DNA of 64,000 nucleotides from Desulfosporosinus sp. (GCA_003513495.1 DOPM01000046.1:57697-121696), one strand, 5' to 3'; positions 42,449 through 51,524 are shown, numbered from the stretch's first letter. Made by a program: numbers and translations. Notes: generated from the letters alone by a model not told the origin.

Positions 42449-43261
42449 GACAAATCCTTGGTAGTTTTCTCATCTACACGAAAGTGGTTGGGAAGCGTTT
42501 CTTTAGCAGGCCTGCTTTTAGCTAGTAGCTTACCGGCATTAGCTTCAAATGAGATTAATTCAACAAAAAGTGAGACCGCGTTGAAGCCTTTGCTGACAGC
42601 TTCTACTATTTCGGCCAAGGAAACTTATACTCAAACGGTGCGCAAGCAAATGCAATGGATCCCTAACCCTGTAGAAACGAAGATAAGTGTGGAAAATACA
42701 GCCACACCTGAAGAATCAGTTCCAAATCCAGTCGCTGTTGCAAAAATAGTAGCTGAACCTACAATAAAGGTCCAAACCCAGAAAAAAGAACAACCTACTA
42801 AGAGCATTACAAAACCAATTCAAGTCGCAACTGCAGTTGCACCCAAGCCAAAGGCAAAAGCCACACCCACACCCACACCAAAGCCACAAATATCTCGTTC
42901 AAGCAGCTCTACCCTTGTAGATAATGCTCAAAGCCTTCAAGGTGTAGCTTACGTCTATGGAGGAACCAGCAAGAGAGGCTTTGATTGTTCGGGATATACT
43001 CAATATGTCTTTAAGGGCTCAGGTATTTCCTTGCCGAGGACATCTCAAGAGCAATTTAATGTGGGGTCAAGTGTTAAGAAGGACCAACTACAAACAGGTG
43101 ATTTAGTATTCTTTACGACCTATGCTAAGGGAGCGTCACACGTTGGCATTTATGTCGGCGGTGGTAAATTTATTCATGCATCCAATAGCGGCGTTCGTAC
43201 TACAAGCCTTAGTGATAGCTATTATGCAAATCGTTATCTTGGCGCTCGTCGCGTTAACTAG
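42446..43261 (+). CDS. NlpC/P60 cell-wall hydrolase, 271 aa
   Basis: A signal peptide (LGSVSLAGLLLASSLPALAS), a low-complexity linker with lysine/proline and TPTPTP repeats (about 85-150), and a C-terminal NlpC/P60 domain: catalytic Cys181 in GFDCSGYTQYVF, His232 in GASHVGIYVG, and His244 in KFIHASN. It is expected to cleave stem peptides of peptidoglycan outside the cell. The GTG at 42446 sits close to AAGG; a TTG at 42458 is a reasonable alternative. It is controlled by the c-di-AMP riboswitch. Confidence 0.92.
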   Translation: MDKSLVVFSSTRKWLGSVSLAGLLLASSLPALASNEINSTKSETALKPLLTASTISAKETYTQTVRKQMQWIPNPVETKISVENTATPEESVPNPVAVAKIVAEPTIKVQTQKKEQPTKSITKPIQVATAVAPKPKAKATPTPTPKPQISRSSSSTLVDNAQSLQGVAYVYGGTSKRGFDCSGYTQYVFKGSGISLPRTSQEQFNVGSSVKKDQLQTGDLVFFTTYAKGASHVGIYVGGGKFIHASNSGVRTTSLSDSYYANRYLGARRVN

Positions 43262-43295
43262 GACGGTATTTATTATGGCTGAACCTATTTGAAGA

Positions 43296-43339
43296 AAAAA
43301 GTACAGCATGGACTTTTTAGAGTTCTTGCTGTACTTTTT
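43296..43339 (+). terminator. Terminator after the NlpC/P60 gene
   Basis: AAAAAGTACAGCA pairs with TGCTGTACTTTTT across a 20-base loop. Confidence 0.75.
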
Positions 43340-43387
43340 GTTACTATAAGACCCCTATGTCGCTTTGCGGCAGCAACTCAAGGGCAG

Positions 43388-43448
43388 TGTCATCCTGAAG
43401 GAGGCACGACTGAAGGATCTAGATTCTTCGCTATCGCTCAGGATGACA
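43388..43448. repeat. Dispersed palindromic repeat, copy 1 (degenerate)
   Basis: TGTCATCCTGA and TCAGGATGACA form perfect outer arms; between them GAAGGATCTAGATTCTTCGCT matches the core of the copy at 55325. The copy is imperfect on its left half. It lies in the non-coding stretch between the NlpC/P60 terminator and uvrC (43340-43626), where no gene was seen. Confidence 0.7.
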
Positions 43449-43626
43449 TTAACCTAAACTTATTTTCAGGGCAGCGGTAACCAGGGGATTGGTTTGAATT
43501 TTATACATTCGCCGCCTGGTTTAGTTATGGAGTATGACGAATTATGAATATAATAATCCGTTAATGAGCAATTGCGAGTTCGTTTGAAGTAACACTTACG
43601 ACATAATTCCACTCGATAGTTTAGGA

Positions 43627-45414
43627 TCAACGGAGTCCCCCCTTATGGTCTTCCTTTAAAGAATTTGTACAAAAGTATTCATGGATGGTCGTAGCAGCGT
43701 TTTGAGGCAGTCCGGCTGCTTGAAGCTCCTCAATACTTGCTTGCTGAATGTCCTCAAGGGATGAAAAGTGACGTAATAGGCTCTGTTTGCGTTTTGGTCC
43801 GATACCCGGGATGTTATCAAGGGCAGAGAGGGTCATATTTTTTGCCCGCTGTTGTCTATGAAAAGTAATGGCAAAACGATGGACTTCGTCCTGAATTCTA
43901 TTGAGCAGAAAGAATGTAGGATGGTTTCTAGTTAAAGGGACCTGAGTCCCAGACTGATCGATAAGCCCATGAGTTTGATGACGGTCATTTTTAACCATTC
44001 CAGCAACTGGAATTACTAGGTTTAATTCCTTTAAAGCCATTAAAGCTGCTTTGATTTGCCCCTTACCACCGTCAACTAAAATTAGATTTGGAAGAAGTTC
44101 TTTCTCCGAAACTAGCCTTGCATATCTGCGCCGAACAACTTGTTTCATGGCAGCAGTATCATCAAATGTCTCCATCGGTTGTATTTTAAACTTACGATAT
44201 CCTCTGCGCTGAGGTTTACCTTCGACGAATTGTACCATACCGGCAACGGTATGAGTCCCTGCAATGTTTGAAATATCAAAAGCTTCTATGCGGCTGGGAC
44301 ATGGGATCCCTAAGAGTTCCCCAAGTGTTACTAAAGCTTGATGGTTATCATTTTGTTGGTTTACCTCAAGGGTAATTTGGTCGTGAAGGGTGGTCTGGGC
44401 ATTAGTCATTGCCATCTGGATCAATTCTCGCTTCTTGCCTTTCAGTGGTACGTTAATTGGAAATAGCTTGGATAAGACTAGAGACTCGATAGACGGAAGC
44501 AAAATCTCCTTGGGCCATACTGCACGTTCGATATAGAATTGAGCAACAAAAGAAATGAAAGCCTCCTCTGGGTCTTCATAATAAGGGAAGATAAAGCTAT
44601 CTCGGGCCAGTAATTTACCTTGACGTAAATAAAAAATTTGAATGCACATCTGATCAGTAGTTATTGCGTACCCCAGCACATCACGGTCAATGAAATCATT
44701 GAGTGTGATGTTTTGCTTTTCTCCAAGCTGTTTCAAATCTTCGATTAGGTCACGAAACTCTTTGGCTCGTTCGTATTGAAGCGCCTCAGCGGCTATGAGC
44801 ATTTTTTCCTGTAAGAGAGTAAGAATTCCATTTTGATCACCCTTTAAAAAGGACGATACTTCTTTGCGCATTCCATCATACACCTGGGGAGAAACCTCTT
44901 CAACACAAGGAGCAAGGCATTGTTCTAGGTGATAATAAAGACAAGGTTGAGAGGGAATTTGGCGACATTTGCGAAAAGGAAACAATCGATTGAGCAAACG
45001 AGCAGCCTCTTTAGCGGCAGTCGAATTGGGGTAAGGTCCATAAAACTTACCGCTGCCTTTTTTTATTTGCCGGGTAACCAGCACTCGAGGATGGCTTTCT
45101 TCTGTAATCGTTAGGTAAGGATAGGTTTTATCATCCCGTAATAGAATGTTGTATTTCGGGTTGTACTTTTTAATTAGGTTGCATTCTAAGACAAGGGCCT
45201 CAACTTCTGAATCAGTCATAATATATTCAAAATCAGTGATCTGACTAACTAATTTGGCGGTTTTTCCGTCGTGTGAACCAGTGAAATATGACTTTACTCG
45301 ATTTTTTAATAGTTTGGCTTTACCGACATAAATGATTTGTCCCTGACTATCTTTCATTAGATAGACCCCTGGTTTATCCGGTAACAAGGTCAATTTTTGT
45401 CGAAGCAGATCCAT
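43627..45414 (-). CDS. uvrC: UvrABC system protein C, 595 aa
   Basis: A GIY-YIG domain at the N-terminus (GVYLMKDSQGQIIYVGKAK), a UvrB-interaction motif (AEALQYERAKEFRDLIEDL), the RNase H-like endonuclease domain (IEAFDISNIAGTHTVAGMV, ILVDGGKGQ) and a C-terminal helix-hairpin-helix (LDNIPGIGPKRKQSLL). It makes both incisions in nucleotide excision repair. The ATG at 45414 with GAGGTGGGG gives the normal N-terminus (MDLLRQKL). Single gene on this strand. Confidence 0.96.
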   Translation of the reverse strand: MDLLRQKLTLLPDKPGVYLMKDSQGQIIYVGKAKLLKNRVKSYFTGSHDGKTAKLVSQITDFEYIMTDSEVEALVLECNLIKKYNPKYNILLRDDKTYPYLTITEESHPRVLVTRQIKKGSGKFYGPYPNSTAAKEAARLLNRLFPFRKCRQIPSQPCLYYHLEQCLAPCVEEVSPQVYDGMRKEVSSFLKGDQNGILTLLQEKMLIAAEALQYERAKEFRDLIEDLKQLGEKQNITLNDFIDRDVLGYAITTDQMCIQIFYLRQGKLLARDSFIFPYYEDPEEAFISFVAQFYIERAVWPKEILLPSIESLVLSKLFPINVPLKGKKRELIQMAMTNAQTTLHDQITLEVNQQNDNHQALVTLGELLGIPCPSRIEAFDISNIAGTHTVAGMVQFVEGKPQRRGYRKFKIQPMETFDDTAAMKQVVRRRYARLVSEKELLPNLILVDGGKGQIKAALMALKELNLVIPVAGMVKNDRHQTHGLIDQSGTQVPLTRNHPTFFLLNRIQDEVHRFAITFHRQQRAKNMTLSALDNIPGIGPKRKQSLLRHFSSLEDIQQASIEELQAAGLPQNAATTIHEYFCTNSLKEDHKGGLR

Positions 45415-45553
45415 ACTCCCCACCTCACTTCTTATTGTAGAGGTTGGAATTGTCAGATGCAAGTTATACATATCTTTATTACAGTGTACGTATACATGTA
45501 TTGGGACATTGGTTGTCATAGTAACTTAATAATGAATATTGGAGGGGAAAGGA

Positions 45554-46084
45554 ATGTCAAATACCTGGGGACGACCACCACGCAATGAAATATGGCAGGA
45601 TTTGCAGGCCCTCGCCCTTTGGATTTTAATTATTGGGGTTGTTGGTTATGTTCTTTTCCCAAACTTTTTTAAAGATATTTACTCGCATCTTGCGGAGCCT
45701 GTGACCCAAACTAGTACGCTAAATGATCAATATACTTTAAATAATTCCCTAAATCCATACACTGATTTTACGGATAATCAAAATTTCTTGGGCCAAGATT
45801 TTTCCAGTGTATCCAATGCCTTATATAGTAATAGTAATAATGAAGTCTCCTCAGGGTTTTGGGTGATTTTTGTTGCTGACGGTGAATTTAAGCAAATGTC
45901 CGTGAGCAGTGATGCCTATGCGTACCTGCAGCGCTTGATAGAAAGTGATCAAAATGCATCAGGTAAAACCACGATTATCCTGTCCGCCAATGGGCAAATA
46001 CGTAAGTATGTTGTCAGTGATGAGATTTATGCCATTATTACAAATATGGCTCTAATTTTAAATCGCAATAATACCAAACCTTAA
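45554..46084 (+). CDS. Hypothetical membrane-anchored protein, 176 aa
   Basis: One membrane helix near the N-terminus (ALALWILIIGVVGYVLFP), a Thr/Asn-rich spacer (about 45-100), then a small folded domain (GFWVIFVADGEFKQMSV...). Not recognised. The ATG at 45554 has GGAGGGGAAAGG upstream. It ends four bases past the stop of the convergent DMT gene. Confidence 0.55.
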   Translation: MSNTWGRPPRNEIWQDLQALALWILIIGVVGYVLFPNFFKDIYSHLAEPVTQTSTLNDQYTLNNSLNPYTDFTDNQNFLGQDFSSVSNALYSNSNNEVSSGFWVIFVADGEFKQMSVSSDAYAYLQRLIESDQNASGKTTIILSANGQIRKYVVSDEIYAIITNMALILNRNNTKP

Positions 46085-46524
46085 CGGAAGAGAAGTTTTG
46101 CGCCTGCTGCAAAAAAGCCGATACCAAGAAGTTGCCACGGGCTCCAAGGAAGCCTTGTCACACCAAAGAATCCAAAATGATCAATTAATACAGCCGTACT
46201 GACTTGCCCGATGATGATTGCAGTTGTGGCATTACAAACTCCTACTTTCGGGATGCTTACTGCAACAAGGCCGACGATGATGACACTTAATACACCCCCA
46301 AGATAAAGATACCAAGGCACTGCACTCCAATCCTGTTTTATTAGGGGTACTCGCCTAGTTAATACAGTGACTAAAGCGACAAGTGTACCGATAATATGGA
46401 CAACGAGTGTCGCAGAAAGTAAAGAAGTTTTTTGGCTTAAGGATGAGTTTATGGTTCCCTGAACCGCCATAGCAACCCCCGATACAGCAGCAATTAAAAA
46501 TGGTAATGATAATAATTTAGACAT
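46081..46524 (-). CDS. DMT-superfamily membrane protein (DUF606/YdcZ), 147 aa
   Basis: Four to five membrane helices. The start FLIAAVSGVAMAVQGTINSSL and the later VGLVAVSIPKVGVCNATTAIIIGQVSTAVLIDHFG are typical of YdcZ proteins, which have one half of the drug/metabolite transporter fold and probably dimerise. Substrate unknown. The ATG at 46524 follows AGGAGG. Confidence 0.85.
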   Translation of the reverse strand: MSKLLSLPFLIAAVSGVAMAVQGTINSSLSQKTSLLSATLVVHIIGTLVALVTVLTRRVPLIKQDWSAVPWYLYLGGVLSVIIVGLVAVSIPKVGVCNATTAIIIGQVSTAVLIDHFGFFGVTRLPWSPWQLLGIGFFAAGAKLLFR

Positions 46525-46655
46525 GTTAATCCTCCTATAGCAGTTATTTCCATGATGGTGAATTAAGCCATTTCCGTTAAGATGTATCAGTATTCATTAC
46601 AAAGGATGAGGGGAAAATGTAAGTATCGCAAAAATAAAACAAAAGAGGTGGCGTC

Positions 46656-47030
46656 ATGGACATCGATTATAATTTGGTACAGCGCGCCCAGATGCTGCTC
46701 ACCTTAGACCATCCTTTAATACAGGTGAGGGAGATTTTACTCCGGGAAGGTTATCCTCAAGAACAAGTCGGGGAATTAATGGATGCCACCGAAGAGGTAT
46801 TGAACTACCTGGTTCCTCCACAATATGATGAAAACAAAATAGGAATTGATATCTTGCACCCTGGGGAAGAGAAAACTGAAGGGCGAAAACCTACTGTTGA
46901 TATATTAATCGACAAACGCACTGGACGAGTAGAGTTAATAACTCCTCACCAAACCGAAACTTGGCGTGTAGCAAATGAAGTGCGCAAAGCAATTAAGCGA
47001 CAGCGTAAAGCCATGAAGCATTATCACTAA
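46656..47030 (+). CDS. Hypothetical protein, 124 aa
   Basis: Not recognised. Helical N-terminus (LVQRAQMLLTLDHPLIQVREIL), a DEN-rich middle and a basic C-terminal helix (NEVRKAIKRQRKAMKHYH). The ATG at 46656 has AAAAGAGGTGG upstream, and a clear terminator follows at 47041, so it is likely to be expressed. Confidence 0.55.
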   Translation: MDIDYNLVQRAQMLLTLDHPLIQVREILLREGYPQEQVGELMDATEEVLNYLVPPQYDENKIGIDILHPGEEKTEGRKPTVDILIDKRTGRVELITPHQTETWRVANEVRKAIKRQRKAMKHYH

Positions 47031-47040
47031 AACTAATTAC

Positions 47041-47072
47041 GGACTGAAGGTAAAGTTAACTTGCCTCAGTCC
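47041..47072 (+). terminator. Terminator after the 124-aa gene
   Basis: GGACTGA / TCAGTCC with an inner imperfect stem (GGTAAAGTTAACTTGCC), followed by TTTATTTA. Confidence 0.75.
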
Positions 47073-47175
47073 TTTATTTATACACCTTCGACTTCTTTTC
47101 TATATCTTTTCTCGAATTTCAGGAATTATGTTATAATGAAAATAAGTAACAATTTCAGGAAAGAAGGGTCCATAA

Positions 47176-48282
47176 GTGGAATTTGATCCAGTAATCAGAG
47201 GTTTAGAAAGGGTATATTCAAAACTAATTTCGAAACAACGGCTAAACCGAGAGGATGGTTTAGAACTTTTACAAACAACTAATATACTAGGCCTAGGTTA
47301 TCTAGCGAACGAGCAAAAACGTGCTATAACGGGTAATCAGGTCTTTTATAATAATAATGCCCATATTAACTATACAAATGTCTGTAAGGTACGCTGTGGA
47401 CTTTGTGCGTTTGCTAAAGATCCTGGAGAAAAAGGATCCTACACTATGACAATTGAAGAAGTTGTCAATAAGGCTGGACAATTTGCGGATCAAGGAGTTA
47501 CAGAGATACATATCGTAGGTGGGATACATCCGGATCTCCCCTTCACCTATTACTTAGATATGATCAGGAAAACTAAGCAACGGGCTCCTCAGGTTAGCTT
47601 GAAAGCCTTCACAGCGGCAGAATATGATTATTTTGCCCAGATCGAGAATTTACCAGTCCTTGATATTCTTAAAACTCTAAAGGAAGCGGGGCTAAGCTTT
47701 ATAACCGGTGGAGGAGCAGAGAACTTCAGCCCAAGAGTCAGAGAGATTATTTGTCCAGGAAAACTAAGTGGAGAACGTTGGTTAGAGATTCATCGTACTG
47801 CTCACCAGCTAGGTATTCCTACTAATGCAAATGTGCTTTATGGAATTATTGAAACAGATGAGGAATTGATTGATCATCTCTTAGCTTTGCGGGCTTTGCA
47901 AGATGAGACAAAAGGCTTTATGGCTTTAATTCCGACAGCGTTTCATCCTAAAAATACTAAATTTGAAAATCTAACTCCGGCGAGTGCCTTTCGAACGTTA
48001 AAAGTAATAGCAGTTGCTCGACTAATATTAGATAATTTTAAATATATCAAGGCCTATTGGGTTTCATCGAGCCCTCAAGTTGCCCAAATGGCGCTTTCCT
48101 TTGGTGCCAATGATCTTGACGGAGTAGTACGTGAAGAGAAAATTTACCACACAGCGGGTGCCACAAGTCCCCAAATGCAAACCGAGCAGCAGTTAATTGG
48201 CATGATTCATGAATTAGGTCTACAAGCAGTTGAAAGAGATACCTATTATCATGTCATAAAGACCGTGTTTCCTAGTAAGTAA
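47176..48282 (+). CDS. mqnE: Aminofutalosine synthase MqnE (radical SAM), 368 aa
   Basis: Radical SAM cysteines are Cys70, Cys74 and Cys77 in TNVCKVRCGLCAF. The segments GGGAENFSPRVREIICPGK, WLEIHRTAHQLGIPTNANVLYG and RALQDETKGFMALIPTAFHPKNT fit MqnE rather than MqnC. The enzyme joins the MqnA product to SAM-derived adenosine to give aminofutalosine. The GTG start at 47176 follows GAAGGG. It is apart from mqnA (30847); MqnB, C and D are not in the window. Confidence 0.85.
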   Translation: MEFDPVIRGLERVYSKLISKQRLNREDGLELLQTTNILGLGYLANEQKRAITGNQVFYNNNAHINYTNVCKVRCGLCAFAKDPGEKGSYTMTIEEVVNKAGQFADQGVTEIHIVGGIHPDLPFTYYLDMIRKTKQRAPQVSLKAFTAAEYDYFAQIENLPVLDILKTLKEAGLSFITGGGAENFSPRVREIICPGKLSGERWLEIHRTAHQLGIPTNANVLYGIIETDEELIDHLLALRALQDETKGFMALIPTAFHPKNTKFENLTPASAFRTLKVIAVARLILDNFKYIKAYWVSSSPQVAQMALSFGANDLDGVVREEKIYHTAGATSPQMQTEQQLIGMIHELGLQAVERDTYYHVIKTVFPSK

Positions 48283-48314
48283 CCTTTACTACCTAGAAAA
48301 TGAGGTGAATAAGG

Positions 48315-48815
48315 ATGCACATAGCAATATTATCCGATACTCACTTACGCGAAGGCAAATCTCTCCCCGGCTTTGTCTGGGAACACTTAACTAAAGTAGA
48401 CATGATTCTACATGCTGGTGATTTGACCCACATGGGTTTAGTGGAGGAGCTGGCATGCCTCGCTCCAATTCATGCGGTCAGCGGAAATTGTGATGGTTGG
48501 GATGTTCCCTTGCCAGATCGAAAGATCATAGAATGCGAGAGACTGAAATTGGGGTTAATTCACGGCAATGCCGGAAAGGGAAAAGATACCCCAGAGCGAG
48601 CCTATTTTGCTTTTTTGGATTCAAAAGTTGACATAATAGTATTTGGACATAGCCATTCCCCCTATATGGAATGGAGGAACGGTATTCTCCTGTTTAACCC
48701 TGGCTCTCCAACGGATAAGCGACGTGAGCAATATTTTTCTTTCGGACTTATGGATATTCAAGAAGGGCAGGTTCAGGCAAAACATCTATATTTCAGCACG
48801 AAACCGAAAGTATAA
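48315..48815 (+). CDS. YfcE/MJ0936-type metallophosphoesterase, 166 aa
   Basis: A calcineurin-like phosphoesterase with the motifs LSDTHLR, HAGDLTH, SGNCDGWD, IHGNAG and FGHSHSP in order. Family members are phosphodiesterases with broad activity. The ATG at 48315 follows TGAGGTG. It lies 33 bases after mqnE and is probably co-transcribed. Confidence 0.92.
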   Translation: MHIAILSDTHLREGKSLPGFVWEHLTKVDMILHAGDLTHMGLVEELACLAPIHAVSGNCDGWDVPLPDRKIIECERLKLGLIHGNAGKGKDTPERAYFAFLDSKVDIIVFGHSHSPYMEWRNGILLFNPGSPTDKRREQYFSFGLMDIQEGQVQAKHLYFSTKPKV

Positions 48816-48851
48816 TGTTTCGTGATAGTCATTCAGCGCAACTACGTCGTC

Positions 48852-48872
48852 CGCTGTGCCTATGGCATAGCG
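48852..48872. repeat. Short palindrome after the phosphodiesterase gene
   Basis: CGCTGTGCC / GGCATAGCG around TAT. It is not followed by T, and the flanks look unlike the neighbouring genes. A small dispersed element or hairpin. Confidence 0.35.
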
Positions 48873-48906
48873 CTACAGCCTAGTTTTCTAATGTCCGGAG
48901 GAAATT

Positions 48907-49500
48907 ATGAAACATCGCAGGAATAAGTTGAAACGTGAACACGGTATCATTCAGAATGCATTAAAGTGGTTAGAGAGTTTAAGCCGTCTAGCGGAAGTGA
49001 CAGACATCATTCCTGGTGTTATTGATGTAAACCGGTCATCAGAAAGAGGCATTGTTTATAAATATGAAACTCAAACGGGATGCAAGCTATTGTTAAAAAG
49101 TAGTGGTTCCATCCAAGAAGCCTTTGTTGTGACTAAATACCCAGAACTTGTACGGGAATGGGTAAACAAAGAATTTCCGCCCGATCTACCTACGACAACG
49201 GCAAATAGTGCTAAAACTAACTCTAATAATGACCTTAGGAAGAAGGTATCAAAAGGATCTTCAAAACCTGAGGTTAAACTAGAGTTTAAGCCTTCCTCCC
49301 AAAAGTCCCAATCGAAAAAGAAAGAACGATCTCAGGGTAATGTTAATGCGTCTTATGTTCAAAAGGACCATAAGGTATTGAAGGTCTCGGATCAGTTAGA
49401 CCATTCTACATTAAAGGCCATGAAACAGCTCAAGAAAACCCTTGAAAACGAAACTATCGTAAATTTGAACGTAAAGGGTAATCGACATAGGAAACGATAG
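48907..49500 (+). CDS. DUF2103-like protein with basic tail, 197 aa
   Basis: The N-terminal 90 residues (KLKREHGIIQNALKWLESL...ITDIIPGVIDV-like, GCKLLLKSSGSIQEAFVVT) resemble DUF2103, a putative metal- or nucleic-acid-binding domain. The C-terminal half is lysine/serine-rich and probably disordered. The ATG at 48907 follows CCGGAGG. It precedes the FliK-like/FlhB-like pair and may be in the same transcript. Assignment from memory of the family, moderate. Confidence 0.55.
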   Translation: MKHRRNKLKREHGIIQNALKWLESLSRLAEVTDIIPGVIDVNRSSERGIVYKYETQTGCKLLLKSSGSIQEAFVVTKYPELVREWVNKEFPPDLPTTTANSAKTNSNNDLRKKVSKGSSKPEVKLEFKPSSQKSQSKKKERSQGNVNASYVQKDHKVLKVSDQLDHSTLKAMKQLKKTLENETIVNLNVKGNRHRKR

Positions 49501-49533
49501 TACATAGAATAGGCGCATGTGAGGTGTGTTTAG

Positions 49534-50634
49534 ATGGATGTTAATAGTATATCAGCGCCTAGTTCGCTTAAAGCACCCCTGCTAAATAAGTTCAAAATTG
49601 GGGAGCGACTGTTGGTGGAAGTTGTACATAAACATAATGAGGGAGAAGGAACGGTTCGAGTAAAAGGACAAACTATGTCAGCTCTATTAGAAACTTCGAC
49701 TCAGGTAGGAGAAAAGTTTTGGGTCAAGGTGGGGCATTTAAATGAGAGCGGCGTACTGTTAATACGTGAACCATTACTTGGAAAAACCGAAAATTCTTCT
49801 GCACCACAACCAGCCCATCAGTTAACTGAAAGGGGACTTCCCAATAGTCAGGAAATAATAGTTATGGTAAAATCATTTCCGACTTCAAACCTGGGAGTCT
49901 TCAGTTCGTTCTTGGGGAGTTTGCAAGGGGCAACTTTAACGGACGAATTAATAATGAACTTGCGAAAAGCAATACCTCAGTGGGATAGCTTGTCAGATGA
50001 TCATGGATTCGAGAAACTCTTAGCAAGTTTGAGAAAACTTGGCCTTAATTATGAGCAACGTATACTACAAATGCTTAAAATGGATCACCCTGACAAGGAG
50101 ATGGAAAAAACTAGTCTAAAGGAAACCTTTAAAGGCAGGCTGCTTGCTGCAATCCATAGTCAAGAGGGAGACCTTGATTCGAATAGTCCCTTAGCTCAAT
50201 TACTACAGAAAATAACGGGTCAGCAACTGTGGTTTAAGACAGGAGCTATGGATACTGCTTATATGCTGCTTCATTTGCCCCTCTTAAATCAAGAACAGTT
50301 TATTCCAGTGCAGATTGCTATTGAGAGCGCTCGTAAGGGACTAAAAATGGATGAACAACACTGTCGTATAGCAATCTTGATAGAAACTCAGGAGCTAGGT
50401 GAAATTGGTATTGATTCATTTTTTAATGAGGATTCCTTTACCTGTCGTGTTCTTAGTCAAGATTTACAATTTATTCCTCAACTTTTAGAAGAGGTTCTTC
50501 CCGAAACTAGAGTAAAGTTTGCTAAGTTGGGCTTTAATATAGAGAGAGTCGAAGTGGGAGAACTTAAGAATAATCTTGAATTTCAAAATTTCTTAAAAGG
50601 ATCTCGTCGAAGTGGAGTTGACGTTTCTAGATGA
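49534..50634 (+). CDS. YlqG-like protein (FliK-related C-terminus), 366 aa
   Basis: An N-terminal region with a beta-barrel-like stretch (FKIGERLLVEVVHKHNEGEGTVRVKGQTMSALL), a variable middle and a C-terminal part (FIPQLLEEVLPETRVKFAKLGFNIERVEVG) in the style of hook-length-control proteins. In Bacillus the gene before the FlhB-like ylqH has this arrangement. No flagellar genes are near. The stop overlaps the next start by four bases (ATGA). Confidence 0.55.
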   Translation: MDVNSISAPSSLKAPLLNKFKIGERLLVEVVHKHNEGEGTVRVKGQTMSALLETSTQVGEKFWVKVGHLNESGVLLIREPLLGKTENSSAPQPAHQLTERGLPNSQEIIVMVKSFPTSNLGVFSSFLGSLQGATLTDELIMNLRKAIPQWDSLSDDHGFEKLLASLRKLGLNYEQRILQMLKMDHPDKEMEKTSLKETFKGRLLAAIHSQEGDLDSNSPLAQLLQKITGQQLWFKTGAMDTAYMLLHLPLLNQEQFIPVQIAIESARKGLKMDEQHCRIAILIETQELGEIGIDSFFNEDSFTCRVLSQDLQFIPQLLEEVLPETRVKFAKLGFNIERVEVGELKNNLEFQNFLKGSRRSGVDVSR

Positions 50635-50951
50635 AAAAGAGAGATGTCGAGAACAAGCTGCAACTAAAAAAAGAAGATAAGGCGGCTGCCCTAATATATG
50701 ATCAAACTGGAGCACCAAGAATTGTAGCCAAAGGTGCAGGAGAAATCGCTCGAAAAATCATTGAAACCGCTCATTCTGAAGGAATTCCAATTCAGAAAAA
50801 TGAAACACTTGTTGAAGCACTAATGCAGGTTGAGCTCACAAAGGAAATACCACCTCAACTGTATCGTGCAGTGGCAGAGTTGTTGGCGTTTATTTACAAT
50901 TTAGACAAAGCCAAATCTCGCTCAAGATTGTCATCAACTATACATAAATAA
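50631..50951 (+). CDS. FlhB C-terminal-like protein (YlqH), 106 aa
   Basis: It matches the cytoplasmic domain of FlhB/EscU export switches: DKAAALIYDQTGAPRIVAKGAGEIARKIIETAHSEGIPI..., but lacks the membrane part. The NPTH autocleavage site is not present. Stand-alone YlqH proteins are common in Bacillus and Clostridia and of unclear role. It is translationally coupled with the preceding gene. Confidence 0.85.
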   Translation: MKKRDVENKLQLKKEDKAAALIYDQTGAPRIVAKGAGEIARKIIETAHSEGIPIQKNETLVEALMQVELTKEIPPQLYRAVAELLAFIYNLDKAKSRSRLSSTIHK

Positions 50952-51007
50952 TTGAATGCTTCGCAAACTAGCCCTAGTAGGAAAATATGGATGCAGGAGG
51001 CTACTCT

Positions 51008-51451
51008 ATGATGACACCATTTGAAGTGCTGAATAGGATCCTTAAGGGCGAGCATATGGCCATTCAACAATATCAAGCGTATATTGATACACTGACTGAC
51101 AGTCCATTACGAAACCATCTAACCGCAATCCTCACAGACCATAAGGAACATGCAACCCGCATAGCATACTATATTCAAACGAATGGGGGGCAGGCCGAGG
51201 AAGGCGCAGGATTTACAGGTATTATGGCAGATTGGAAAACCCGTCTAATGAATCTAAGGGAGACACCACCCATTGAAATGATTGAACGCTTATATGACGG
51301 TGAGGATAAGGGTTTAGCTAGAGCTGTTCAATACTCAGAACAGTATCTAGATAGTGCCCAAAAAGAGGTTTTGGATCCTATATTCGCAGATGAACATGAT
51401 CATCTAAAACAGTTACAGAATTTGCGGGAAGGTTTATACGACAATATCTAG
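51008..51451 (+). CDS. Ferritin-like DUF2383-type protein, 147 aa
   Basis: A predicted four-helix bundle with Glu/His pairs spaced as in ferritin-like proteins: GEHMAIQQYQAYI, DHKEHATRIAYYI, and DEHDHLKQLQNL. It may hold a di-iron site, though function is unproven. The ATG at 51008 (seven codons inside the longest frame) is preceded by GCAGGAGG. A clear terminator follows. Confidence 0.65.
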   Translation: MMTPFEVLNRILKGEHMAIQQYQAYIDTLTDSPLRNHLTAILTDHKEHATRIAYYIQTNGGQAEEGAGFTGIMADWKTRLMNLRETPPIEMIERLYDGEDKGLARAVQYSEQYLDSAQKEVLDPIFADEHDHLKQLQNLREGLYDNI

Positions 51452-51497
51452 AACTTGGCTGACGAAGCGATGGGAAGATCTTGTAGACAAACTAAAA

Positions 51498-51524
51498 AAA
51501 GAAGCGGGGCTTTGCCGCTTCTTT
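51498..51524 (+). terminator. Terminator after the ferritin-like gene
   Basis: AAAGAAGCGG / CCGCTTCTTT with loop GGCTTTG, then TT. It could also serve the convergent gene. Confidence 0.8.

Noticed and set aside
43289..43480. 63-codon open frame after the NlpC/P60 gene
   Set aside because: It overlaps the terminator hairpin and the dispersed repeat; not protein-like.
47176..48282. MqnC (cyclic dehypoxanthine futalosine synthase)
   Set aside because: The WLEIHRTAH, LQDETKGF and FHPKNT segments fit MqnE better; MqnC remains to be found elsewhere.
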